Of a stretch of 41,857 nucleotides of DNA, positions 1 to 6,784 are shown one piece after another. The DNA comes from Hamadaea sp. Its GTDB lineage: Bacteria; Actinomycetota; Actinomycetes; Mycobacteriales; Micromonosporaceae. Location: assembly GCF_013362815.1 (NCBI RefSeq), contig NZ_JABFVK010000005.1, forward strand, positions 1 through 41,857, in the 5' to 3' direction. Each line of letters begins with the position of its first letter. Within the stretch, counting starts at the first letter, position 1. The notes beneath the pieces were generated by a model. The model saw only the letters and a list, made by a program, of their open reading frames with translations. It ran no database searches and was not told where the DNA came from. The position numbers were made by a program, and so were the translations under genes.

Positions 1-18
1 GGAGCATGGGCTAATTCA

Positions 19-69
19 CGCGGACTCTTAATCCGCGGGTTCGGGGTTCGAGTCCCTGGCGGCGCACCA
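19..69 (+). tRNA. tRNA-Lys(CTT), 3' half (possible attachment-site copy)
   Basis: The anticodon stem-loop is clear: GCGGA / CTCTTAA / TCCGC, anticodon CTT at 27-29. It is followed by a five-base variable loop, a normal T-arm with the TTCGAGT loop, the acceptor strand GCGGCGC, discriminator A, and an encoded CCA at 67-69. The 18-19 bases before the anticodon stem do not pair as a D-arm and place GAGC where the fold does not allow it. Either the 5' half is divergent and runs off the left edge, or this is only the 3' half left at the end of an integrated element. Identity as Lys(CTT) is firm for the visible half; functionality is uncertain. Confidence 0.7.
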
Positions 70-75
70 GCACAC

Positions 76-107
76 AAGCCGGTCGAGTTTCGACCGGCTT
101 TGTTCTT
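76..107 (+). terminator. Rho-independent terminator after tRNA-Lys
   Basis: A perfect 11-bp inverted repeat (AAGCCGGTCGA, loop GTT, TCGACCGGCTT) at 76-100 is followed by a T-rich run. It sits 6 bases after the tRNA CCA end, as expected for the native terminator of that tRNA. Confidence 0.85.
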
Positions 108-140
108 TCCCGGGTACTCCGACGACGTGTTGATCTCTTC

Positions 141-193
141 GGTGGAACGTTCGAGGGCCCGTCGATCTTCAACAACCCCCCAAACGTTCCACC
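141..193. repeat. Long-loop inverted repeat, 11-bp arms
   Basis: GGTGGAACGTT at 141-151 and AACGTTCCACC at 183-193 are perfect complements separated by 31 bases. A related GGTGAACGTCACC follows near 217-229. The stretch 102-344 has no gene that I can support. The repeat could be a paired protein-binding site, for example recombinase arm sites beside the tRNA half, or an operator for the next gene. Function is unknown. Confidence 0.5.
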
Positions 194-344
194 CGCGCGT
201 CGGTCTGACGACGGCTGGTGAACGTCACCACTGGGCACTTGCTCTTGCCGGGCGTAACGCCGACAAACAACAGGTCTTGATCAAGAGGCGCACGTCCGCC
301 ATGATCTAGATTCGATCGACGTCTCTCGACGAAGGTGAGTACGC

Positions 345-818
345 ATGAAGCTCCAGTTCGGACAGTCCGCTCGCAGGCTGTCGACGCTCGCGGCCGTAAC
401 AGCCGGCATGGTTCTCGTCGTGTCCAACCCTGCGTCTGCGGCGTACAACGACGGCTTCGCCGCGAGCACGACGAACTCGTGCGGGTCGGCGATCTTCGTC
501 GACTACGGCGAGGGCGCTTCGGGCGGCGGCAACAACGACGACTACGTCCTCATCCGCGACAACTGTTCCGACAGCCATGGCGTACGGGCGTGGGCGTGGG
601 TCACCGAGCACACCTCGGCCGGTGATCTGACTTATCCGCTCGGGTCGAAGTACAACGGCAACGGAGTCGCCGGGGCTGACGTCGTCTGGGATCCGTTTCT
701 GGACGGCAATGTGCGGGCCGGCGACACGGTGAAGCTGAAGATCTGCCTGGTCGACGGCAGTGGCGACACCACCGGTTCGTACTGCGGTTCGGCCACACAC
801 ACGAGTGTTGACGGGTAA
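345..818 (+). CDS. Small secreted protein of unknown function
   Basis: The product has 157 residues. A Sec signal peptide is evident: basic N-terminus, a hydrophobic stretch around residues 14-27, and a cleavage site near PASAA at about 29-33. The mature part of roughly 125 residues is rich in Gly, Asp and Ser, with four cysteines (in NSCGS, DNCSD, KICLV and SYCGS) that could form two disulfides. It has no catalytic motif that I recognise. The ATG at 345 has an AAGGTGAG ribosome site about 7 bases upstream. It is monocistronic. The pattern resembles the many orphan secreted beta-rich proteins of actinomycetes; I cannot assign a family. Confidence 0.75.
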   Translation: MKLQFGQSARRLSTLAAVTAGMVLVVSNPASAAYNDGFAASTTNSCGSAIFVDYGEGASGGGNNDDYVLIRDNCSDSHGVRAWAWVTEHTSAGDLTYPLGSKYNGNGVAGADVVWDPFLDGNVRAGDTVKLKICLVDGSGDTTGSYCGSATHTSVDG

Positions 819-918
819 GACGCCACGTTATTGCGTACCCGCCGGTAGGCAGTCGAGTGCGGTGTATTACGTTGTCGCGCCAGGAGCCTGAACACCAGTT
901 TGCGGAAGGCGGCGCCTG

Positions 919-1545
919 ATGACTGCGTACACCGTAACGATCACCCCCGACGATCCCGGTATGGCGGTGACGACGATTCGGCTCGACATCACCGACAGTG
1001 CCGCCGCTATCAGCGAGCTGCGGCTGACCCCGGGCGCCGGTGGCGGGCTTGCCGCCGGCGGGTTGCCCGTGCTGGATCTCAACAATCTCGTGGCTGCCGT
1101 CGTCGCCTCGGTCGTGCCGGCGTCGAGGGCTCCGAAGCCCGCTGCCGCCACGACGCCGACCCCGGCCGCAGCTGGCGTATCCACTGAGGACGCAGCTCCC
1201 GCGCCACTGGCGCTGAGCCGGAAGGCAGCCGGGAAGCGGGCCGCCGCGAAGAAGCCGGCGGCCAAGAAGACGACGGCCCAGAAGACCACAGCGAAGAAGA
1301 CCTCAGCGAAGGCGGCCGAAGCCAAGAGCACGCCCGCCAAAGCCGCCAGGCCCGCCAAGGCGGCGAAGAAGACCACGAGCGCGCCGGCGGAGCGTGCTAG
1401 CCGGACGTATCGCCGGGTCCCGGACGACTTCGAGCAGGTGCTACGGCAGGCCGGGGACAGCGCGAACATCGTCGCCGACCACTACGGCGTTCCCCGGCAT
1501 ACCGCGTACAGCTGGATTCGCAGCGCTCGCAAGAAGGTCGCCTGA
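919..1545 (+). CDS. Histone H1-like Lys/Ala-rich protein with C-terminal HTH
   Basis: The product has 208 residues in three parts. Residues 1-60 form a compact beta-rich segment. Residues about 95-160 are an Ala/Lys/Pro repeat region of the AAKKPAAKK / TTAKKTS type, like the H1-like tails of actinobacterial nucleoid proteins. Residues about 165-208 form a helix-turn-helix segment ending in HYGVPRHTAYSWIRSARK. I infer a nucleoid-associated or DNA-binding regulator in which the tail gives non-specific DNA binding and the HTH some specificity. A GGAAGG ribosome site lies about 10 bases before the ATG. The gene ends 2 bases from the convergent immunity gene, so the two transcripts probably overlap. 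Confidence 0.8.
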   Translation: MTAYTVTITPDDPGMAVTTIRLDITDSAAAISELRLTPGAGGGLAAGGLPVLDLNNLVAAVVASVVPASRAPKPAAATTPTPAAAGVSTEDAAPAPLALSRKAAGKRAAAKKPAAKKTTAQKTTAKKTSAKAAEAKSTPAKAARPAKAAKKTTSAPAERASRTYRRVPDDFEQVLRQAGDSANIVADHYGVPRHTAYSWIRSARKKVA

Positions 1546-1547
1546 GC

Positions 1548-1952
1548 TCAGACGCTTTCGACGAACAAGTCGTTGGCGCAGAACGCACCGGGATCGAAGT
1601 CATCCGCCCAGCCGTATGGCAGGACGGTCATCTTCAGCAGCTCCGGTGTGGCTTCGAGGTCCTCTTCGAGGAATTCGGTGATCTCGACGATCGTCGGGGA
1701 GGTCTCGCCGCCGCGGAGATAGACCGCCGCGGTGGGGGTGGCCAGCGCCAGCGGGTAGCGCACGGACACCATCGCCTGGTACCCGGCGTCGTCCGCGAGC
1801 AGGATCCATTCCTCGTCGCCGGGCTCCCAGGCCACGGTGTAACCGGCCTCGGCCGCTGCGGCGTCGGCGGCCTTCTTGGCCTGTTCGCCGGACCAGCCCG
1901 CGTACGCGGCCGGGTCCTGGAACGGGGCCAGCGCAGTGTCGAGGTTGATCAC
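1548..1952 (-). CDS. Putative immunity protein for the adjacent toxin
   Basis: The product is an acidic cytosolic protein of 134 residues with no signal peptide or membrane segment. Its GTG start overlaps the stop codon of the upstream toxin gene by four bases (GTGA, 1949-1952), so translation is probably coupled. Sequence features are a Trp-rich acidic middle (WEPGDEEWILLADD) and an acidic C-terminal half. A small acidic protein directly after a polymorphic toxin is the standard arrangement for an immunity protein, which would bind and neutralise the toxin's C-terminal domain. I do not recognise a named immunity family; the call rests on position, size and charge. Confidence 0.65.
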   Translation of the reverse strand: MINLDTALAPFQDPAAYAGWSGEQAKKAADAAAAEAGYTVAWEPGDEEWILLADDAGYQAMVSVRYPLALATPTAAVYLRGGETSPTIVEITEFLEEDLEATPELLKMTVLPYGWADDFDPGAFCANDLFVESV

Positions 1953-3145
1953 TCTGGGCTCCCCGGTGTGACGTGGACGGTTCCGTTCTTCTTACGGTAG
2001 ACGTTGACGACATTCGTGGGTTGACCAGTGCTGCCGTGTACGCCGACCGGCTGGTCGTAGACCACCTTGGCCTTGTTGGCGTAGTCGCTCGGGTGGCCCG
2101 GGTTCTGCCCGTACCACAGACCTTTCTGGTCGGCGTAACCGGCGGCGTCCAGGCTGAGCTGGTCGACGTCGGTGCCTTCGTTGAAGTAGCTCTTGCCCTC
2201 GGGAGCCTCGCCGTAGGTGTGGCGCTTGTTACCGGCCGCATTGGCCCGGTAGGTGCCATCGGTGAGGACGCCGTGCCGATCTCGCTCCGACGGCCGCGGG
2301 GTGAAGTCCGGATCGTCGATCTTCGGCGGGCCTTTCGGGGTGGAGGTCGGCAGATCGTCTCCGTGCTTGCCCGCGCCGGACCGGCCGAGCTTCTTCAGCA
2401 GGTCCTTGAGCTTTTCCAGGATCTCGCCGAGCTTCTTGACCATCGGGATGAGCTTCTTGAGGCTGGACAGCAGCGCCCGGACGAACTTCTGGATCTTGTT
2501 GACCCAGGTCGTCACGAGCGACACCACCTGGCCGATGACCACCGGTGTGGCCAGACCCAGCGTCAGCCCGGCCTCGGCCAGCCACTGCGGCAGGCGGGCG
2601 GCGAGCGTACCGATGAACTGGGCGATCAGGTCACGCACGATGCCACGGACGAGGCCGACGATCAGGCCCGCTCCCATCACGGCGTAGTGGATGCCGTGGG
2701 CCGCCTTGCTGATGCCCTCCATGACGTTCAGGTGCTCACCGGCGTGCTGCCGGTACGCATCGCCCGAGGGTCCGATCCACGACGCGGTCTCCGCCTTGAT
2801 CGCGTCGGCGTAGTACTTCTGCGTGTCCATGACGTATTTGGCGACGTTCTCCCAGGTCTGGGCGTGCGCCGAGATCTCGTCGGGATTGCCGGCGAGCCAG
2901 TCGAGCGCCTCCTTCAGCGGCTTGACGTGCTCCATCAGCCAGGACACGCCCCACGCCACGAGCGAGCCCAGCGGGTCGATGACCATCCCCAGCACGTCGA
3001 GCGCACCGCCGACCGTGCCGAGCGTGCCGTCGACCCAGCTGTCGTTCTTGATGCCGTCGGAGATCTGGGCGGCATCCTCGATGAGGCCGAGCCCCGTGTA
3101 CCAAGTGGTCGACGACTGTGTCTGCGCTACCAGCGGATTGCCCAC
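1949..3145 (-). CDS. CpnT-like polymorphic toxin with WXG100-like N-terminus
   Basis: The product has 398 residues. The N-terminal third resembles the helical WXG100/CpnT-type delivery domain, with WLAGNPDEISAHAQTWENVA at about 83-102 and WIGPSGDAYRQH at 123-134. A long hydrophobic helical segment runs from about 155 to 215, then a Lys-rich amphipathic stretch (about 217-254), a Pro-rich linker (265-290) and a C-terminal domain of about 110 residues ending VVNVYRKKNGTVHVTPG. In such proteins the N-terminus is the type VII secretion handle and the C-terminus the toxin. The C-terminal domain is not one I can name; its short, basic, beta-rich end suggests an RNase-like fold, which is speculative. 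The GTG start has a GGGAGGG ribosome site. Confidence 0.75.
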   Translation of the reverse strand: MGNPLVAQTQSSTTWYTGLGLIEDAAQISDGIKNDSWVDGTLGTVGGALDVLGMVIDPLGSLVAWGVSWLMEHVKPLKEALDWLAGNPDEISAHAQTWENVAKYVMDTQKYYADAIKAETASWIGPSGDAYRQHAGEHLNVMEGISKAAHGIHYAVMGAGLIVGLVRGIVRDLIAQFIGTLAARLPQWLAEAGLTLGLATPVVIGQVVSLVTTWVNKIQKFVRALLSSLKKLIPMVKKLGEILEKLKDLLKKLGRSGAGKHGDDLPTSTPKGPPKIDDPDFTPRPSERDRHGVLTDGTYRANAAGNKRHTYGEAPEGKSYFNEGTDVDQLSLDAAGYADQKGLWYGQNPGHPSDYANKAKVVYDQPVGVHGSTGQPTNVVNVYRKKNGTVHVTPGSPE

Positions 3146-3279
3146 CCGCGTCCCTCCCCCGTCGCAGCGCCCTCCCCTAGGACTGCTCTGCCGACCCTAG
3201 ACAGACGGGTGAGCCATAGACAAGACCCGACGGGTCCCTTGTGGACAACTTCATCACTCAAGCGACGGTCCTGGCTGCC

Positions 3280-3987
3280 TCAGGGCAGCCGGACGCGGGC
3301 CGTCTCGGTCGATCCGACGAGTACCCCATCCGCGTAGACGACCGCGACCGCCCAGATCTCGCCCCGACCGGTACGCAGAAGGTCGGACCAGTGGTAGTCG
3401 AAGGCGTACTCAGACCGGCAGGAGTGGACGACGCCGTCCGGGGCCCGGCGGATCTCCAGAGCCACCTCGACCGCATGCAGGCCGGCCAGGCGGTCGATGG
3501 TGCCGAAGCCCTCGAAGCGTGCCCAAGCCGCGCCGTGCAGAGCGGAGTACCGCAGCTGGACGCTGCCGAGGATCACGCGCCGGTCGTCGAGGGAAAGCCT
3601 TCGCGCCGTCACTGTGATGGCGTCCGGCGAGCAGCCGGCGGCGTCGGGATCGGCTCCGTCCACGACCGGTTCGGCGGGCCAAGGCGAGTCGGGGAACGCG
3701 TCGAGCGAGGCTGTCAGTTCGACTCCGTCGCGGACGTCGCACCACAACTGCCGCCACTGTTCGACGTCAGCGCCGCAGGCCTGCACGTACGCCTGAACCA
3801 CCGGCCACGACGGCAGTTTGCGCCCGTCGGTGGCCTGCGCGAGAGCCGATCGCGAATAGTGCGTACGCGCTGCCAGGGTGCTGTAACTCGGTCGGCCCGC
3901 CGACTCACGCAGCTCCCGCAGCCGGCTCGCGAATCGGGCCAGGATCCCCGTCGAAGGGTCGAGTGGCTGCTCTCCCCGGCTCACCAC
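3280..3987 (-). CDS. XRE-family regulator with C-terminal DUF2690 domain
   Basis: The product has 235 residues. Residues about 14-75 form a Cro/C1-type helix-turn-helix (ARFASRLRELRESAG ... TLAARTHYSRSALAQAT). The C-terminal part (about 115-235) matches the DUF2690 type found fused to XRE domains in actinomycetes: a Cys in AAGCSPDA, then a beta-rich domain with GSVQLRYS and a second Cys in HSCRSEY. DUF2690 regions are predicted extracytoplasmic in some relatives, but no membrane helix is visible here. The gene lies 134 bases upstream of the toxin on the same strand, so it may control or share transcription with the toxin-immunity pair. GTG start after GGGGG. Confidence 0.75.
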   Translation of the reverse strand: MVSRGEQPLDPSTGILARFASRLRELRESAGRPSYSTLAARTHYSRSALAQATDGRKLPSWPVVQAYVQACGADVEQWRQLWCDVRDGVELTASLDAFPDSPWPAEPVVDGADPDAAGCSPDAITVTARRLSLDDRRVILGSVQLRYSALHGAAWARFEGFGTIDRLAGLHAVEVALEIRRAPDGVVHSCRSEYAFDYHWSDLLRTGRGEIWAVAVVYADGVLVGSTETARVRLP

Positions 3988-4101
3988 GCTGCCCCCATCC
4001 AGTGACGTTCATTGATTGTCCACGAACGACGGCCGCATTGCCAGTGGCGCTCGCTCCCCAAAGACTCATATCTATGCAACCCGTCACCGGAAGGAGCGGA
4101 C

Positions 4102-4482
4102 ATGGTCCGTAAACGCCTGTTCCGACTGCGAGCAATCTTGCTCGCACTGCTGGTCAGTGGCGCGCTGGTCGCCGTCACCGCAGCTCCCGCCGAGGCTGTC
4201 AGCGGGGGCGGCTGCCGTGGCGGCACCATCACCGCCTGCATCAGCTACAACGCCCCCTACATCGTCGGCGACGCCTATTTCTACGGCGACACCGAGGCGT
4301 GCGGCCACACCGTCGAGATCTACGACAGCTTCGGGCGCCGCATGGCCTACCAGGGATACCGGTACTGCAACTACGGCTGGAACCCCGGGGTGATCTGGGT
4401 ACCCGACCACCACGGCACCTACGAGACAGTGGCGTGCTTCGACAACTACGGGTGCAACTACAGCTACTGGCTCTACTACTGA
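4102..4482 (+). CDS. Small secreted Tyr/Cys-rich protein
   Basis: The ATG at 4102 is chosen because AAGGAG sits at 4091-4096; an in-frame upstream extension from 4012 lacks a ribosome site. The 126-residue product has a clear signal peptide (MVRKRLFRLR, hydrophobic core, APAEA cleavage near residue 31). The mature protein of about 95 residues carries six cysteines and many Tyr and Gly residues, ending YSYWLYY. The even cysteine count suggests disulfides in an exported protein. No family is recognised. Monocistronic, with a strong hairpin after it. Confidence 0.75.
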   Translation: MVRKRLFRLRAILLALLVSGALVAVTAAPAEAVSGGGCRGGTITACISYNAPYIVGDAYFYGDTEACGHTVEIYDSFGRRMAYQGYRYCNYGWNPGVIWVPDHHGTYETVACFDNYGCNYSYWLYY

Positions 4483-4501
4483 TCGACTCCGCGCGTACGC
4501 T

Positions 4502-4538
4502 CGCTGCCTTCAGTCGCCGGACGCGGCTGAAGGCAGCG
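4502..4538. terminator. Hairpin between convergent genes
   Basis: Perfect 12-bp arms, CGCTGCCTTCAG (4502-4513) and CTGAAGGCAGCG (4527-4538), with a 13-base loop. It lies between a plus-strand gene ending at 4482 and a minus-strand gene ending at 4581, so it probably stops transcription from both sides. No U-tract is present, as is common in high-GC actinomycetes. Confidence 0.65.
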
Positions 4539-4580
4539 GCCGGTACGTGGCGATGATGACGCGGCCCAACAGCATTCCGG

Positions 4581-5147
4581 TCAGCTGCCGGGCGGCCCGG
4601 TCAGCACGGTGGGCACGTATTCGAGCAGCTGGAGACGGCCGTCGAAGGTCCGGGTGCGGACGAGGTCGAGGGCCACGTCGGGGTAGCCGTCGTAGATCCG
4701 GTCCTGGCCCGTGCGTCCCGTGATGACCGGAAAGACCACCACTCGGAAGCGGTCCACCAGGCCCGCGTTCAGCAACGCGCGGCACAACGTCAGACTTCCA
4801 AGGGTACGCAGAGAGGCGGAGCCGTTGTCCTTCAGTTCGCGTACCGCCGCGACGGCGTCACCGGCGATCAACTGCGTGTTCGGCCAGGCCAAGGGCTCAC
4901 TCAGGCTGGTCGAGAACACGATTTTCGGGGTGTTCGCCAGCGACTCGGTGCCGGGTTCTCCGGCTTCGGCAAGTCCGGCCATCTCGCGGTAGGTGTTGGC
5001 GCCGAACAGGAGCGTGTACTCCGATTCGGGTTGTTCCGCCAGCCAGGCGAGATACTCGGGGCCCTCCAGCCCCCACCATCCGGGCCAGCCCTCGGCGGCT
5101 CCGTATCCGTCGAGCGAGGTGATGAAGTCGACGAGTAGTTCGGGCAT
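4581..5147 (-). CDS. RibD C-terminal / dihydrofolate reductase-fold protein
   Basis: The product has 188 residues and the fold signature of the RibD_C/DHFR-like family: LLVDFITSLDGYGAAEG at the N-terminus, a GANTYREMAGL segment (where family members have a G-R-x-T/S-Y/F motif), and a late VVVFPVITGRTGQ segment (usually V.P...G.G). These are NADPH-dependent reductase-like proteins; most stand-alone members have no known substrate. The ATG at 5147 has GGAAGGT upstream. It is divergent from a second member of the same superfamily at 5349, with about 200 bases between their starts. Confidence 0.8.
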   Translation of the reverse strand: MPELLVDFITSLDGYGAAEGWPGWWGLEGPEYLAWLAEQPESEYTLLFGANTYREMAGLAEAGEPGTESLANTPKIVFSTSLSEPLAWPNTQLIAGDAVAAVRELKDNGSASLRTLGSLTLCRALLNAGLVDRFRVVVFPVITGRTGQDRIYDGYPDVALDLVRTRTFDGRLQLLEYVPTVLTGPPGS

Positions 5148-5294
5148 TGCGCGTACCTTCCGTCGAGCTCAGCGGGCGGTCATCACCTGAGCTTGCCACC
5201 GATGACGCACCCGCGCCGATGCAACGCCGGGCCCATGTCCGGAATCCTGCGATGGCCGTCCGCCCCGGTGTCGGTTCCGTACAAGACGCCTGCC

Positions 5295-5300
5295 TAGCAT
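5295..5300 (+). promoter_or_regulatory. -10 box candidate for the 5349 gene
   Basis: TAGCAT at 5295-5300 fits the actinobacterial TAnnnT -10 consensus and would give a leader of about 40 bases before the ATG at 5349. I see no convincing -35. Confidence 0.35.
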
Positions 5301-5348
5301 CGTGAGTGAATGACTGAGCCAGGTGAAACCGATCAGGGGGAAACACAG

Positions 5349-5927
5349 ATGCGGAAGTTGGTCTACACGGGGTTCATGTCGCTCGACGGTGTGGTGGATT
5401 CGCCCGGCGGCGGCCCGGGTGAGGAGCATCGCAGCGGCGGCTGGGTGTTCAAGGACATCGAGTTCCTGCCCGAAGCGTTCGCGCTCAAGGGCGAGGAGCT
5501 GGCGGACACGACGGCGCTAATGTTCGGGCGGCGGAGCTACGAGGCGTTCGCGCCGATCTGGCGTGACTCGGAGGACCACGCGGCGTACAAGGAGCTGCCG
5601 AAGTTCGTCGTGTCGAGCACGCTGAGCGAGGAAGACCTCGCCGACGGGTGGGGCCCGACCGCCGTTCTGCGCTCCGAGGAGGACATCGTCGAGCTCAAGA
5701 AGGGCGAGGGTGGTGCGATCTTCATCCACGGCAGCGCGGAGCTCGCCCGCCGGCTCTCGGACGCCGGTCTGATCGATCAGTACAACCTGCTCGTCTTCCC
5801 GATCCTGCTCGGCGACGGCAAGAGCCTGTTCAGCCGGTCGGACAAGGAAAAGCAGATGCTCAGCCTGCGGGAGTCAGCGGCGTACCCGAACGGAATCATG
5901 AAGGTGATCTACGACGTGACCCGCTGA
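5349..5927 (+). CDS. Dihydrofolate reductase family protein (RibD_C)
   Basis: The start at 5349 is preferred to the in-frame ATG at 5310 because an AGGGGGA ribosome site lies at about 5334-5340 and homologues begin MRKLVYTGFMSLDGVV. The 192-residue product shows the family landmarks: SLDGVVDSPGG, LMFGRRSYEAFAPIW, a KFVVSSTL strand, IFIHGSAELARRL (the usual GG/GS nucleotide-binding segment) and LLVFPILLGDGKSLF. It is likely a cytosolic NADPH-dependent reductase of unknown substrate. Its last 19 bases overlap the convergent AraC gene. Confidence 0.85.
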   Translation: MRKLVYTGFMSLDGVVDSPGGGPGEEHRSGGWVFKDIEFLPEAFALKGEELADTTALMFGRRSYEAFAPIWRDSEDHAAYKELPKFVVSSTLSEEDLADGWGPTAVLRSEEDIVELKKGEGGAIFIHGSAELARRLSDAGLIDQYNLLVFPILLGDGKSLFSRSDKEKQMLSLRESAAYPNGIMKVIYDVTR

Positions 5928-6619
5928 TCCAGGTCCAGGGCGATCGCGCCACCGACGCCTTCGCGCAGCTGCACCGCCGTACGCCCGATGAACCGGCGCA
6001 GCGCGACGGCCAGATGGGGCGCGTCGAAGTAGTCGAGTTCGAAGACGACGTCTGCGATCGGGGTGCCGGCGGCAAGGAGAGCTGCGGCGGCACGGGCTCG
6101 CTCGATTCGGCGTACGGCGCCCTGAGTGAGCCCGGTCGCCACCCGGAAACGGCGTTCGACGGATCGCGGTGACAGCTCGACCGGGTGGCCTCGGCGTACC
6201 TCGCCGACGAGCGGGTCGCGAACGACGGCTCCTGCTCGCACGAGCCGCGCCACCAGGGCTTCGACGTCGTCCGGACCGGGGCTCTCCCAGCGGTCGCCGG
6301 CGAGCGGGAAGGTTCGCCGGGTGACGTCCGGCAGTTCCACTCCGCCGTCGACGAGTGCGGTGACCGGCAGGCCGCGCAACGAGGTGCCGACGGCGAATTC
6401 CACGCCGACGAAGGTCGCGCCTTCGGGCACGGGCGCGGTGCCGGCTGCCGTCTCCGGGCCGGTGACCGCCGCGTACGCCGTGCCTTCCCGTTCCCAGAAC
6501 ACCAGGCCCCAAGAGACCCCGGCGACGGACGTCATCTCGGTGACCTGCTCGCTGGTGCAGGTCCACACGGTGTCGATCCACGGCGAGTCGGACCCACGGG
6601 TCTCGAATCGCAATCCCAC
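5909..6619 (-). CDS. AraC-family transcriptional regulator
   Basis: The C-terminal region (from SPRSVERRFRVATGL to YFDAPHLAVALRRFIG) is an AraC double helix-turn-helix: SVERRF in the first recognition region and FDAPHLAVALRRFIGRTAVQLR as the typical second HTH. The N-terminal part (LRFETRGSDSPWIDTVWTC) matches the DUF6597-like sensor found in many actinobacterial AraC proteins. I chose the GTG at 6619 because homologues begin at this LRFE segment; an open frame extends to 6679 but adds an atypical tail. The effector is unknown. The gene is convergent with the 5349 reductase gene and overlaps its 3' end. Confidence 0.8.
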   Translation of the reverse strand: MGLRFETRGSDSPWIDTVWTCTSEQVTEMTSVAGVSWGLVFWEREGTAYAAVTGPETAAGTAPVPEGATFVGVEFAVGTSLRGLPVTALVDGGVELPDVTRRTFPLAGDRWESPGPDDVEALVARLVRAGAVVRDPLVGEVRRGHPVELSPRSVERRFRVATGLTQGAVRRIERARAAAALLAAGTPIADVVFELDYFDAPHLAVALRRFIGRTAVQLREGVGGAIALDLDQRVTS

Positions 6620-6719
6620 AGGGCCAGGATAGGGCGCTCGTACCGGCGAGCAAGCTACCCTCGCCCCGGGCACTCTCAAGCGCGCTCTGTCTGCGCCTCT
6701 GCCGCAGCGATAGCCTGAA

Positions 6720-6740
6720 TTTCGTCGAACTCTGACGAAA
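6720..6740. promoter_or_regulatory. Inverted repeat upstream of the defence pair (operator candidate)
   Basis: TTTCGTC (6720-6726) and GACGAAA (6734-6740) are perfect arms around GAACTCT. The repeat lies about 45 bases upstream of the ATPase start and between divergent genes. The size and AT-rich ends suit a dimeric repressor site. No protein is assigned. Confidence 0.4.
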
Positions 6741-6784
6741 ATTTGCGCCTGTGCACCTCTCAGACGTGCGGTACTGTGTGTATC

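Noticed and set aside
1973-3337. A 454-codon plus-strand frame opposite the toxin gene
   Set aside because: Shadow frame caused by GC-rich third positions; the minus strand has the motifs and ribosome site.
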